Program-made: the position numbers and the translations under genes
Shown here: piece by piece, positions 56,601 to 64,000 of the stretch
How positions within the stretch are numbered: position 1 is the first letter of the stretch
How the letters are laid out: each line of letters starts with the position of its first letter
Source of the DNA: Candidatus Eisenbacteria bacterium
GTDB taxonomy: Bacteria; Eisenbacteria; RBG-16-71-46; JACRLI01
Assembly (NCBI GenBank): GCA_016235265.1
Contig: JACRLI010000009.1
Coordinates: 103,703-167,702, forward strand
Reading direction: 5' to 3'
Length of the DNA stretch: 64,000 nucleotides
The notes under the pieces: generated by a model
The model's input: the letters and a program-made list of their open reading frames with translations, nothing else
Told to the model about the DNA's origin: nothing
Databases searched by the model: none

Positions 56601-57933
56601 AGGGGGTGAAGCCGGTGACCACCGGGGGCGTGGCCGTGGCGAACACCGTGAAGGCGCTTCCGAGCGTGCCTGCCTGGCCGTCGGCGTTGCGCACCGTGGC
56701 CGAGTACACGCCCGTGGGCAGGCCGGCAAGGCTCAGGTTGCAGGTGATCTGCGAGGAGGACGCCGTCAGCACCGAGGTGGCCGCGCGGCGGGCCGCGCCC
56801 GAGACGAAGATCACGCTGTCCGGGCCGGAGAATCCCGAGCCGCTCACCACCATCCCGTTCAGCTGCTGGCCCTGCACCCCGGAGGACGGGGCCACCGAGG
56901 CCACCGCGGGCGGGCCCGCCGTCCCGGTGACCGTAAAGCCGCCGGAGAGGATCGCGGTCTGGAAGTCCGGGTTGCGCACGTACACGTCCCACCCGCCGGG
57001 ACGCAGCCCCGAGAGATTGAACGTGCAGGTGATCCGCGAGGAGCTCACCACCACGACGGATGTGGCGCTCACCGAGGACTCCCCGTTGCGGTAGATCCAC
57101 ACCGCGGGCGTGGCGACGAAATTCGTGCCGGCCAGGCTGGTGATGCCGACGCTGCCGGTGTTGGCCCCCGAGGCGGGCGTGATGGAGGTCGCCGTGGGCG
57201 CCCCGCCGGAGGGCGGTGTGTTACGGACGTAGGCCCCGTTGAGCAGCGTGTCGGCGCGGCCGTCGGTGTTCCGGATGACCACGTTCCAGTACCCGGTGTC
57301 GGACGCGGCGGGCGCCAGGTTGCAGGTGACCTGGGTGGCGGAGACCGTGGTCACCGAGGTGGCGGCGCGGCGGATGCCCGCGCGCTGAAGCCACACCGAG
57401 TCGGGGCCCTGGAAATCGAGGCCGGTGAGGGTGACCGCGGTGGTGGTCCCCGCGGTGAGGAGGTTGGGGCTGACCGCGGTGATGAACGGCGCCACCGGCG
57501 GCATGTCCACCGGGACCACGTTGCTGAGCGCCGACCAGTTGCCCGCGGCGTCCACTGTCTTCAGGCCGAAGTAATAGGTGATGCCCGGCGTGAAACCGGA
57601 GGCGGTGACCGACTGGGCCGAGCCCGCCACGAGCGGCACCGGCAGGCCGGAGACGGAGGGGGCCGAGCCCCAGCTGGACTCGCTCAGGGGCGAAGTGGCA
57701 TAGCGCACCGAATACGAGGCTGCGGTGCCGCTGTACCCGTCGTTTCCGGGCGCGGTCCAGCTCAAGGTGACGGTGCGGGTGATGGTCTGCGCGGGAAGCG
57801 TCCGAGGGGCGAGCAGGGCGCAGAGGGCCACGAGAGCCAGCGCGGGACTCCAGCGTCCAACCCGCACGTGAATTCGCGACGCCGCGCCGCCGGACGGTTG
57901 CCAGGGCAGGGATGCGGAAGTACGTTCGTCCAT
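53665..57933 (-). CDS. Giant secreted surface protein: FN3, TIG/IPT repeats and FlgD-like C-terminal domain
   Basis: A 1422-residue exported protein. Signal peptide (residues 29-48, ending LPAQ). An FN3 domain (LSWTAPGNDGYSGTAASYSV) is followed by about six to nine TIG/IPT-like repeats, seen as recurring P.SG..G....G.NF..., ...W..Y.RN.D..., e.g. SPASGVATGSLTLTFHGSNL, WDAYVRNPSGLG, then Ig-like and choice-of-anchor-type segments (FNTGNCPLGLAFASTAGWLT, VSNAGDATLHFSLGADVPWV), a second FN3, and a C-terminal FlgD-type domain (LGYPNPFAAQLKVRVDVP, RVTVFDAGRREVAVLMDE, LLEWDARNAQGTPVAPGLYR). Such C-terminal domains are used for surface sorting in FCB bacteria. ATG 57933 chosen as the start; coupled to the PorV-like gene. 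Confidence 0.8.
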   Translation of the reverse strand: MDERTSASLPWQPSGGAASRIHVRVGRWSPALALVALCALLAPRTLPAQTITRTVTLSWTAPGNDGYSGTAASYSVRYATSPLSESSWGSAPSVSGLPVPLVAGSAQSVTASGFTPGITYYFGLKTVDAAGNWSALSNVVPVDMPPVAPFITAVSPNLLTAGTTTAVTLTGLDFQGPDSVWLQRAGIRRAATSVTTVSATQVTCNLAPAASDTGYWNVVIRNTDGRADTLLNGAYVRNTPPSGGAPTATSITPASGANTGSVGITSLAGTNFVATPAVWIYRNGESSVSATSVVVVSSSRITCTFNLSGLRPGGWDVYVRNPDFQTAILSGGFTVTGTAGPPAVASVAPSSGVQGQQLNGMVVSGSGFSGPDSVIFVSGAARRAATSVLTASSSQITCNLSLAGLPTGVYSATVRNADGQAGTLGSAFTVFATATPPVVTGFTPSTVYRGQDINGALISGGNFTAPDSVFLVSGSARVVGAAVTTLSTSLLRCNFSMSAAPTGVFDVVVKNPDGSSGTMVNALLVEDPPSGTGPSLVSVSPASGVATGSLTLTFHGSNLVATPMLRLTRAGRFSLTPTNVTLNSSSEAEGVFDLTGVSAGTWDAYVRNPSGLGFTLVGAFTVLAPPPVALSSTPSWAPRNTIVSLTLRGRAFSPPNAVRLAAGGVQVGATDVTTEGDSLIRAVVDLQGADLGAYSLLVANADGQADTLPGGFDVRRRRPVLATLGRSAAPTGTADAEIPLAGTALDEADTVYLARGTARIPASRSERTGDTLAVAHFDLRGAALGAWTVVAVNASGDSSAAAQGFVVQALPPHAFVSVTPASACEGESVTVEALTTGAARPESLWIARAGARLPGTAFTTDTSGGRWITRARFGLAGAAAGSWDVSLLDADTLLAVAPAAFRVDVPTFRAEDPVSRRLLARGATRQDTVRIFNTGNCPLGLAFASTAGWLTVAPEGATLEPGASVLLTLGLSALGRARGSYPGALTVSPLAGGGAPTSLPETLQVLEPRIQVAPTSLTAHVVAGRPAPSGTLLEVSNAGDATLHFSLGADVPWVSIAPSAGEVEPDQSAELSLTFSAASLAPGTHHGTLTILSDDSSHAGYSVPLTLVAEQPPVGSPYVVADSSAFRIALVNSSTASRRLRLYNEGSGLAAFTVRHAASWLGVAPDTGTVAVQQWDTLTVVVQAAELGSGSYRDTIEVRWGSDASRWIRVPVRLDLTRTEVSPLVCPGPVEASWVLATASLTWQPSPDVRVARYRVYRRAAGGAWTLAADSPSNVLRCLDPGLDTLKAYEYRVSPVDIRGAENVGCATASLAARPPGGPSTGLPAVAATLGYPNPFAAQLKVRVDVPASAGTSARVRVTVFDAGRREVAVLMDEVRGPGRALLEWDARNAQGTPVAPGLYRIRMDVNGEQVHSEWVARRWTP

Positions 57934-58307
57934 TCCTCGTCCACAGGATGCAAAGCAAGTGCCGCGTCGGGCAAATGAGCCCAGGCGCGCCTGATCGGTC
58001 GGGACGCTCGGTAAACGTGTTGCGGGGGTGTGGGTTCCCGGGTCGGGGCGGTGGGAGATCCGGGGATCCCGCTGACCGGGATCTGGCGGATGATGGACCA
58101 AATCCGTGCGGATCGCAAACCTTTTTGCTCATTGCACGACAGGTCGCAGGTTGTGGCGAGGCGGGAAACGTGGGCTGGTGGGGCCCGCGACGCCCGGCCA
58201 GTGGGGCTCGGGAAGCCCGGCCGATGGGGCGCGGCAGGCCCGGCCGGTGGGGCTCGGGAAGCCCGGCCGGTGGGGCGCGGGACCCTGGCCGGCGAGGCCG
58301 GAATCCG
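57934..58307. other. Gene-free interval (374 bp) with a tandem repeat
   Basis: Contains the 23-bp tandem repeat at 58178-58292 and a small hairpin GCAAA/TTTGC at 58115-58128. No convincing ORF or promoter was seen, although it must hold the promoter of the giant surface protein gene on the minus strand. Confidence 0.55.
58178..58292. repeat. Five-copy 23-bp tandem repeat
   Basis: Units start at 58178, 58201, 58224, 58247 and 58270. The consensus begins GTGGGGCTCGGGAAGCCCGG; units two and four are identical and the others differ at 4-7 positions. It lies just downstream of the GT2 stop. Each unit contains the palindromic core CCCGG..CCGGG-type sequence, so the transcript could fold into a row of hairpins. 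Confidence 0.8.
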
Positions 58308-59318
58308 CTAGTCGGTGAAGCGGGCGCCGGGCCGGATCAGCTCCCGGGCGAAGCCCCAGGCGAAGCCCAGGTGGATCCCGGCGAAGATGAGCGGGAGCAG
58401 CGGATGCCCGCTCCCCCGCAGCGCCACCCCCGCGCTGGCCAGGAGGACGGCCGCGACGTAGGGCGCCCACCACGCGGCCGCCACCGCGGGCCAGGGCCCG
58501 TGCGCCATGACCGCCGCGAGTGCCAGGAGGATCCCGGCGGCGAAATAGGCGGTCGGCACGGGCACGGTGGGCCCCAGGGTGCGCGGGTGCTTCCGCCACA
58601 GCCGGGCCCGCCCCCGCCCGTACCGCTCGCACTGCCGCCACAGCGCGGGCAGGCTTTCCCGCGGGTAGTAGCGCACCGTGAACGCCGGTTCGGTCCGCGC
58701 GCGCAGCCCGGAGAGTTTCACGCGCTCGTTGAACTCCACGTCCTCGCAGGCGTCGAAGCGCTCGTCGTAGCCGCCGAGACGCTCCAGGAGGTCCCGGCGG
58801 TACGCGGCGCCGGAGCTGGAGGGGTCCACCTCCCCCGCCTGCTCGCGGTAGATCTCGGAGCCTCCCTGGTGGCCCAGCCACGAGGCGCGGGCGCCCGCCA
58901 CGGCGGACTGGAAGGCCGTGAGCCCGGGTGGATCGAGCGGCTGGGCCCGCGCCAGTGCCGAGGCCCCGGCCTCGAATGCGGCCAGCGAGGCGGACAGCAG
59001 GCGGGCATCCGCCAGGTGCACGTGGCCGTCCACGAACAGCACGTGGGGGGCGCGGGCCGCGCGCCAGCCGACGTTGCGGCCGGCGCTGGAGACCCGCGCC
59101 GGATTCTCCAGCAGGCGCACCCCGGGGTGCGCGGCGGCGATCCGCTCCACGCACGCCCGGGTGCCGTCGCGGGAGCCCCCGTCCACCACGAGCACCTCGT
59201 AGTCGCGTTCGGGCAGGTCCTGCGCCAGGAGCATGGCCAGCGTCGCGGGCAGGAAGCGCTCCTCGTCAAGCACGGGGAGCACCACCGAGAGGCGCGGCGC
59301 GGGATTTCCGGAAGTCAC
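58308..59318 (-). CDS. Family 2 glycosyltransferase
   Basis: A 336-residue GT-A glycosyltransferase. The N-terminal domain begins LSVVLPVLDEERFLPATL, with VDGGSRDGT and the metal-site FVDGHV (in place of the usual DxD as DGH), and an acceptor segment GGYDERFDACEDVEFNERV. Three C-terminal hydrophobic segments (about residues 240-320) suggest membrane association, as in EPS polymer assembly enzymes. GTG 59318. It is the last gene of the exosortase/EPS run in this direction. Confidence 0.85.
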   Translation of the reverse strand: MTSGNPAPRLSVVLPVLDEERFLPATLAMLLAQDLPERDYEVLVVDGGSRDGTRACVERIAAAHPGVRLLENPARVSSAGRNVGWRAARAPHVLFVDGHVHLADARLLSASLAAFEAGASALARAQPLDPPGLTAFQSAVAGARASWLGHQGGSEIYREQAGEVDPSSSGAAYRRDLLERLGGYDERFDACEDVEFNERVKLSGLRARTEPAFTVRYYPRESLPALWRQCERYGRGRARLWRKHPRTLGPTVPVPTAYFAAGILLALAAVMAHGPWPAVAAAWWAPYVAAVLLASAGVALRGSGHPLLPLIFAGIHLGFAWGFARELIRPGARFTD

Positions 59319-59333
59319 GGCGGAGACCGTCGG

Positions 59334-60233
59334 CTACGGGGCGAAGGTTGCGGGGCGAAGGCCGCCCGCCGGCGCGGGGATCCCGGGGGCCGAACCCACG
59401 GCGGGGACCGCATCCAGGAGCCCGCCCAGCGGGGCGAAACGGAACGCCCGGAACAGCCCCTCGAGCACCCGGGCGGTGCGCCCGAGGCCGGTGTAGTGGA
59501 AGAAGCGCGAGGCGGCCGGGGCCGGCACGCGAGGCTGGCCCGGGTCCAGCTCCCAGGGGTGCACGTTCACGATGCCCGGGCTGCCCCGGCGCTCGCAGGC
59601 GCGCAGCGCGGCGTGGTGCACCGCGGGCGGCAGCAGGCGCAGGTATGCGCCGGAGGCGGCCGGCAGCCGCCATGGGCCCAGCGGCAGGGCGGTCATGGGG
59701 AACTCCACCACCGAGCCCCCCCCTTCCACCGGCACCCGGTAGGGCGAGAGCGGCGCGTCCGGGATGCCGTAGCGCCGGCGGGCGATCGGATACACGCTGG
59801 AGTCGTACGCGATCCCCTGGTCCGCCAGCACGTCGTAGGCCCACAGGCTGCGGCGGGTCACCGAGTAGCTGGGCGCGCGGTAGCCCAGGATCGGCCCGCC
59901 GGTCTTCTCCCCCAGCACCTCGAGACTTCGGCGCAGGTCGGCGGCGAAGCGCTCCGGCCCCTGGGAGTAGAGCAGTTCGTGCGCCTGGCCGTGGCTGGCG
60001 ATCTCGTGGCCCGCGGCCTGGATCTCCGCCAGCCAGGAGCCGGCGCGCTCGGCGCACCAGCCCAGCACGAAGAACGTCCCGCGCACGTCGTGGGCGCGGC
60101 ACAGTTCCAGGATGCGCTCCACGTTGCGCCCCACCCGGGACTCGTGGCGGGCCCACTCGTCCCGACCCACCACCGCCTCGAACCCGTGCACCTGGAAGTG
60201 CTCCTCCACGTCCACGGTGAACGCGTGCGTCAA
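59334..60233 (-). CDS. XrtA-associated polysaccharide deacetylase
   Basis: A 299-residue carbohydrate esterase family 4 enzyme. It starts THAFTVDVEEHFQVHGFE, the signature of the deacetylase found in exosortase (PEP-CTERM) loci, with GTFFVLGW, HEIASHGQAHE and GYRAPSYSVTRR motifs holding the metal ligands and catalytic Asp. TTG 60233 is preceded by GGAGG at four nt and overlaps the epsI-like stop as TTGA; a much longer frame reaches 60860 but that part is shadow of the EpsI gene. Confidence 0.88.
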   Translation of the reverse strand: MTHAFTVDVEEHFQVHGFEAVVGRDEWARHESRVGRNVERILELCRAHDVRGTFFVLGWCAERAGSWLAEIQAAGHEIASHGQAHELLYSQGPERFAADLRRSLEVLGEKTGGPILGYRAPSYSVTRRSLWAYDVLADQGIAYDSSVYPIARRRYGIPDAPLSPYRVPVEGGGSVVEFPMTALPLGPWRLPAASGAYLRLLPPAVHHAALRACERRGSPGIVNVHPWELDPGQPRVPAPAASRFFHYTGLGRTARVLEGLFRAFRFAPLGGLLDAVPAVGSAPGIPAPAGGLRPATFAP

Positions 60234-60910
60234 AACGCCTCCAGCGCCGGGAACGGCAGCGCGCGCAGCAGGTGCGGGGAAAGCGTGGCCAGGAAGCGCG
60301 CCATCTGTGCGTCGGTGGCCTCCACGCCCGCGGGCAGCACCGGGGCCGAGAGGCGCACGAACGCGGCGTCCGTGGGACGGCGCAGCAGGGCGTTGCGCAC
60401 CAGGTCCGCCTTGAGCGCGTACTCGTCCCGGATCAGGCCCGCGCGGGTCATGAACCAGTAGTAGACCACCTCGCGGTGCTCGCCGCGCGCGATCAGGAAG
60501 CGGTTCACGGTGGCGGTGTGCGGACCCAGGGGCATCCGCACCGGGGTGTTGGACACGATGGTCCACCCTCCCCCGGGCAGGCAGTTCTTCGGCGAGTGGA
60601 TCTGCGCGCCGGTGCGCTGCCCGCGGAAGTAGGCCACGAACAGCCACACGTCCCGCAGCGGCCCGGGCGCCTGGTACTCGCGCATCAGCGTGGTGTCCGC
60701 GCTCAGGACCTGGTAGATGCGCGGGTCGAAGCGCTCGTCGTGGCCGGCCCAGTCGTCGAGGCTCACGGGGATGCGGTCCAGGTGCGCCATCTCCGGCGGG
60801 GCCACCTCGTGCGAGCGGAGCGCGCGCGCGTACAGGCCCGCGGCCAGCACCAGCGCCCACACCGCCATCAGCGCGGGGCGGAACAGGGCTCCTGCGGGGC
60901 GGGCGCTCAC
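60230..60910 (-). CDS. EpsI-family exosortase-associated protein
   Basis: A 226-residue protein of the EpsI (DUF3485) family: a single N-terminal transmembrane helix, then WLFVAYFRGQRTGAQIHSPK with NCLPGGGW, the family block that is otherwise fused to the C-terminus of some exosortases, and YYWFMTRAGLIRDEYALK. EpsI proteins always occur with exosortase and EPS genes; their activity is not established. GTG 60910 overlaps the exosortase stop as GTGA. Confidence 0.88.
   Translation of the reverse strand: MSARPAGALFRPALMAVWALVLAAGLYARALRSHEVAPPEMAHLDRIPVSLDDWAGHDERFDPRIYQVLSADTTLMREYQAPGPLRDVWLFVAYFRGQRTGAQIHSPKNCLPGGGWTIVSNTPVRMPLGPHTATVNRFLIARGEHREVVYYWFMTRAGLIRDEYALKADLVRNALLRRPTDAAFVRLSAPVLPAGVEATDAQMARFLATLSPHLLRALPFPALEAF
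60238..60242 (-). promoter_or_regulatory. Ribosome binding site fixing a TTG start
   Basis: Minus strand GGAGG, then CGTT, then TTG 60233. It sets the deacetylase start inside the end of the EpsI gene. Confidence 0.55.
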
Positions 60911-61803
60911 GGGACCTCCGAGGGCGGCGGGGGCGGCGGGATATGCAGCTTGATGCCGCCGCGCAACGTGGCCGAGACCAGCGCCAGCGCCACCATCGCG
61001 AAGGCGAACACCAGCAGGCCCATGGACTCGTGGATGGCGCCCTCCGCCCACTTCTGTCCGCCCAGGTACACGCCCAGGCCGGTGGCGAACACCCGCAGCG
61101 CGTTGCCCGCGATGGCGATGGGCACGGTGCTCAGGAAGACGAACCAGCGCTTCCAGGCGCGCTCCTGCCCGAAGCGGCCCCACAGCGCCCCCAGCGCCAG
61201 CAGGCTCACCAGCGAGCGCAGTCCGCTGCACGCCTCGGCCACCTCGAGGAAGCCGGTGGGCAGCTCGATGGTGTTGCCGATGCGCACCGCCGGGATCTGG
61301 ATGGCCGAGAGCCCCGCCGTGGCCAGCTTCGCGGCCAGCTGCTGCAGCGGAAAACTCAGGCTGTAGTAGACGACGTAGGGGATCGGCACCGCGAATTGCA
61401 GGAACGCCACCGGAAACACGCACAGACGGGCCCACTCGGCCCCGCACCCGAACCACAGCAGCCCGCCCAGCAGCATCACCAGCGAGGTGCGCTGGAGGAA
61501 GTACTCCGCCCCGGCGGTGCCCAGCAGCAGCAGCGCCAGGGCCGGGATCACCAGCAGCAGGGCGCGCAGGTCCACGCGCAGGGGCGCCTTCGCCAGGTCG
61601 GCGCGGCGCGACCACAGCAGGTAGGCGGTCACCGGCGGGACCAGGAACCCGTGAGAGTAGTTGTCGTCGTGGGACCAGTCGGACCACAGGTCCGCCAGCA
61701 CCGGGGCATAGATGAACGCCAGCGTGGCGGCCACCAGGAGCGCCCAGGGCAGCATCGCCCGGGCCCCCGGGGCCGCCGGCCGGCCGGTGTCTATCGTGGA
61801 CAT
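60907..61803 (-). CDS. xrtA: Exosortase (XrtA-like)
   Basis: A 298-residue membrane transpeptidase with about eight transmembrane helices. The catalytic residues are visible: Cys192 in EVAEACSGLRSL, Arg237 in GNALRVFATG and His259 in AIHESMGL. SHGFLVPPVTAYLLW near residue 50 is another conserved block. Exosortases cut and sort proteins with PEP-CTERM tails into an extracellular polysaccharide matrix. No PEP-CTERM substrate was seen in the window. The start ATG 61803 overlaps the GT4 gene end by 13 nt. Confidence 0.92.
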   Translation of the reverse strand: MSTIDTGRPAAPGARAMLPWALLVAATLAFIYAPVLADLWSDWSHDDNYSHGFLVPPVTAYLLWSRRADLAKAPLRVDLRALLLVIPALALLLLGTAGAEYFLQRTSLVMLLGGLLWFGCGAEWARLCVFPVAFLQFAVPIPYVVYYSLSFPLQQLAAKLATAGLSAIQIPAVRIGNTIELPTGFLEVAEACSGLRSLVSLLALGALWGRFGQERAWKRWFVFLSTVPIAIAGNALRVFATGLGVYLGGQKWAEGAIHESMGLLVFAFAMVALALVSATLRGGIKLHIPPPPPPSEVP

Positions 61804-62897
61804 GAAGCGATCGCCTCCTCCAGGATGCGGGCCATTCCGTCCAGCATGACGTCACGATCGAACCGCTCGCGCGCCCGCCGGGCGGCGGATTGACCCATCC
61901 TGAGCCGCAGCGGCCCGTCCTGCAACAGTCGAGTCAGGGCGGCGGCCAGCGCCTCGCCGTCGCCCGGTTCCACCAGGATTCCGTCCTCCCCGTCCCTGAG
62001 GGCTTCGGCGTTGCCCCCCACCCGGGTCACCACCGACGGGAGCCCCGCCGCCATGTACTCCAGCAGCGCGTTCGAGAAGCCCTCGCTGAGCGAGGCCAGG
62101 GCGGCCACCTGGCACTCGGCCAGCAGCCCCCGCACGTCCTCGCGCCAGCCATCGAAGTGCACGCGCTCCCGCAGGCCCAGCCGTTCCACCAGCGCCTCCA
62201 GCGCCGGGCGCCCGGGGCCGTCGCCCACCAGCACCGCCCGGGCGCCGGGCACCGCGCGGGCCGCCAGGGCGAAGGCCCGCACGAACGCGTCCACGCCCTT
62301 GACCGGACGCATCCCGGAGACGCAGACGACCACCGGCGCGTCGGCGGGCACGCCGTGCCTGGGTCGCCAGCCTTCCGCGGGCGCCGGCGAGGTGCGGATG
62401 CCGTTGTACAGCACCACGGTGCGCTCGCGCGGCAGGTCCTCGGCACGGATGGCGGCCTCGCGCACCGCCTCGGAGTTGCACACGAAGCGGGCCACGCCGC
62501 CGTTGGTGCGGCGGACCAGGCGGTCCGAGCCACGCTCCGTTCCCATGTTGCGCCGCGCCGAGAGCACCGGGCCCGAGTCCGTGGCGCCGGCCGCGCGCAC
62601 CGCGGCGAACTGGGCGTTGTCGAAGTAGGCCACCGCCGCGGCGGGCCGGCGTGCGCGCCAGCGGCGGGCCAGGCCCGTCACCGCCTGGCGGCGCCACAGG
62701 AAACGCGTCCCGCGGGTCAGGGCCACGGTCTCACACGGGAACGGGCGCGTGCCCAGGAACTCGTGATCCACCACGCACACCACCGCGGGATCGAAACCGC
62801 GCCCGGGCAGGCCCTGGCACAGCGCCAGCACATGCTGCTCGGTGCCGCCGCCGAGCCCGTCCACCAGGCCCACCACCAGGTCCACGGGGCGGCTCAT
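61791..62897 (-). CDS. Family 4 glycosyltransferase (group 1)
   Basis: A 368-residue GT-B glycosyltransferase. The N-terminus GLVDGLGGGTEQHVLALCQGL is the acceptor-side motif, and the C-terminal half shows VVCVSGMRPVKGVDAFVRAF, VLVGDGPGRPAL and the donor-binding SEGFSNALLEYMAAGLPSV with the E-x7-E pattern. Part of the EPS locus, where such enzymes build the repeat unit of the matrix polysaccharide. The exosortase start lies inside its end, so expression is coupled. Confidence 0.87.
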   Translation of the reverse strand: MSRPVDLVVGLVDGLGGGTEQHVLALCQGLPGRGFDPAVVCVVDHEFLGTRPFPCETVALTRGTRFLWRRQAVTGLARRWRARRPAAAVAYFDNAQFAAVRAAGATDSGPVLSARRNMGTERGSDRLVRRTNGGVARFVCNSEAVREAAIRAEDLPRERTVVLYNGIRTSPAPAEGWRPRHGVPADAPVVVCVSGMRPVKGVDAFVRAFALAARAVPGARAVLVGDGPGRPALEALVERLGLRERVHFDGWREDVRGLLAECQVAALASLSEGFSNALLEYMAAGLPSVVTRVGGNAEALRDGEDGILVEPGDGEALAAALTRLLQDGPLRLRMGQSAARRARERFDRDVMLDGMARILEEAIASCPR

Positions 62898-62949
62898 GGG
62901 CGGTCCCCGCCCGGCCGGGTTCCCCCGCCGTCCGCCGCGAGCCGCCCGC

Positions 62950-63972
62950 TCACGGGACCCGCGCCAGCTCGTAGCGGAAGCGGTCGTAGGAGAAGCGCGC
63001 GTCCGCGCCCGCCACCCGCTCCTCGGTCATGTCCACCCGCGGGAGCAGCATCGGGTCCGCGTCGCTCTCCACCCGGCCCTCGCGCGTGGTGAGGCCCAGG
63101 CGGTAGCCCGCCTCGCGGGCCAGCGCGGCGACCCGCGCCGAGACGCTGCCGTTGGGATACACCAGCGCGCCCGGACGCTCCCCCAGCCACTCGCAGAGCA
63201 GGCCCGCGGACCGCTCCAGCTCGTGGCGCACCTCTTCCTCGCCCGCCTGCGCCAGCATCACGTGCTCGTGCGTGTGCGAGCCCACCAGCACCCCCGCCGT
63301 TGCGAGTTGCTTGAGTTCCGACGGGCCCAGGTAGCGCGGTGGTCCGCCTTCCGCGGGAGCCGGCAGGGTGCCCAGGATCTCGGCTCGCTGCCCCGGGTCC
63401 CAGCGCTTCACGCGGGCCACCACCTCCTGGCAGCGCAGCGCCAGCTCGGCCCGGGAACGCGACGGGTCGGCCGGCCACACCCCGCGCCACACCGCGGGCA
63501 TGGGCTCGCCGCGGCGGAACAGCGTCAGGGCGCCCTCCCACAGCCGGTCCTGCCAGGTGCGACGGTCGGTGCCGGCGTAGGCGGTGGCCGGGAACACCGC
63601 CCAGGGCAGCCCGCGGGCGGACAGGGCCGGCGCGGCCACGTGGAGGTTGTCGGCCCAGGCGTCGTCGAAGGTCAGCGCCAGCCGCACGCGCCCCTTGCCG
63701 GAACTGCGCAGGATGTCGTGGAGCGGCACCACCTCGAACTCCCGGGTGGCCCGGTCGAGGAGCGCCTCGAAGGTGCGCAGCGAAATCCACGGGCACGTGG
63801 CACTGACTTCCAGCGGGTCCTCCAGGTCCACCACGCGGTGGAACGTGAGGATCACCGGGTTCTGGTCGGCGGTGCGCAGCGCGGCCCCGAAGCGCTCCTT
63901 GACCCCGGCTTTGAGCCGCTCCCGGATGGGCACGGTGACGCGCGGACCGGTGCGCACCACCTCGGCCAGCAC
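62950..63972 (-). CDS. Polysaccharide deacetylase family protein, 5' end uncertain
   Basis: About 340 residues with the NodB-like fold: VILTFHRVVD, the metal Asp pair in RLALTFDDAWADN, GVLVGSHTHEHVMLAQ and YPNGSVSARVAALAREAGY. It differs from the deacetylase at 59334 (no TVDVE signature), so the locus has two distinct deacetylases. The frame begins with a CTG at 63970-63972 (63972 on this strand) and is open to the window edge (REHWDSVLAEVV), so the true start, or fusion to an upstream gene, cannot be settled; GTG codons at 63963 and 63936 are other options. Confidence 0.75.
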   Translation of the reverse strand: MLAEVVRTGPRVTVPIRERLKAGVKERFGAALRTADQNPVILTFHRVVDLEDPLEVSATCPWISLRTFEALLDRATREFEVVPLHDILRSSGKGRVRLALTFDDAWADNLHVAAPALSARGLPWAVFPATAYAGTDRRTWQDRLWEGALTLFRRGEPMPAVWRGVWPADPSRSRAELALRCQEVVARVKRWDPGQRAEILGTLPAPAEGGPPRYLGPSELKQLATAGVLVGSHTHEHVMLAQAGEEEVRHELERSAGLLCEWLGERPGALVYPNGSVSARVAALAREAGYRLGLTTREGRVESDADPMLLPRVDMTEERVAGADARFSYDRFRYELARVP

Positions 63973-64000
63973 CGAGTCCCAGTGCTCGCGCTGGCGCTCA

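Noticed and set aside
54466-57978. A 1170-residue plus-strand open frame opposite the giant surface protein
   Set aside because: Repetitive RRG/GGA composition and no start context. It mirrors the TIG gene.
58178-58292. CRISPR array
   Set aside because: The units are contiguous with no unique spacers and no cas genes are nearby.

Overview
The window looks like a Gram-negative, very GC-rich bacterium of the FCB/Eisenbacteria type. The evidence is the high GC content throughout, outer-membrane machinery (LptE, lipoproteins, PorV-like and Omp85-like barrels), surface proteins ending in FlgD-like Ig domains, and gene-dense operons with 1-14 nt overlaps and frequent GTG/TTG starts. The phylum assignment is inference. 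No rRNA, tRNA, CRISPR array, insertion sequence or prophage was seen.

Layout. 0-15.7 kb, plus strand: guaA, a SEC59/VTE5-like lipid kinase, secA, a Smg/DUF494 gene, topA, xerC, a Big_5 lipoprotein, the lysine/peptidoglycan genes dapF-dapA-dapB, and a large exported protein that joins a zinc protease, a TolB-like propeller and an Omp85-like barrel. 15.7-17.8 kb, minus strand: rpsT followed by a small membrane protein and an NHL-propeller lipoprotein. 18-29.2 kb, plus strand: uvrC, xerD, an outer-membrane barrel, a SNF2 helicase with a coupled coiled-coil/zinc partner, a membrane-anchored TPR protein closed by a clear intrinsic terminator, a GH57 glycosidase and several small or broken genes. 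29.4-64 kb, all minus strand: an ECF sigma/anti-sigma operon with DUF4097 and a secreted protein; leuS; three nucleotide-sugar genes (aminotransferase, acyltransferase, oxidoreductase); holA and lptE; an NtrC/NtrB-like two-component pair; a sugar-phosphate transferase; an FN3 lipoprotein; a DUF5683-like protein; a PrsK-like kinase; a TPR lipoprotein; a polytopic membrane protein; a PorV-like protein with a giant TIG/IPT surface protein; and an exosortase/EPS locus (two glycosyltransferases, two deacetylases, EpsI, exosortase) running off the right edge.

How the genes fit together. The left half is mostly housekeeping (nucleotide synthesis, secretion, topology, chromosome dimer resolution, DAP synthesis, nucleotide excision repair). 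The right half is cell-envelope biogenesis: sugar-nucleotide precursors, a lipid-linked sugar transferase, EPS glycosyltransferases and deacetylases, exosortase with its typical PrsK sensor kinase, LPS assembly, and a PorV-like protein coupled to a FlgD-Ig surface protein.

Notable oddities. SecA lacks about 30 residues at the start of its second motor domain. The GH57 gene and a FlgD-Ig exported gene also carry deletion-plus-frameshift scars; whether these are biological or assembly artefacts cannot be decided from the sequence. The most interesting gene sets are the protease-propeller-barrel fusion, the SNF2 helicase module, the tandem-ZAS anti-sigma operon, and the co-occurrence of exosortase and PorV/FlgD-type surface export.
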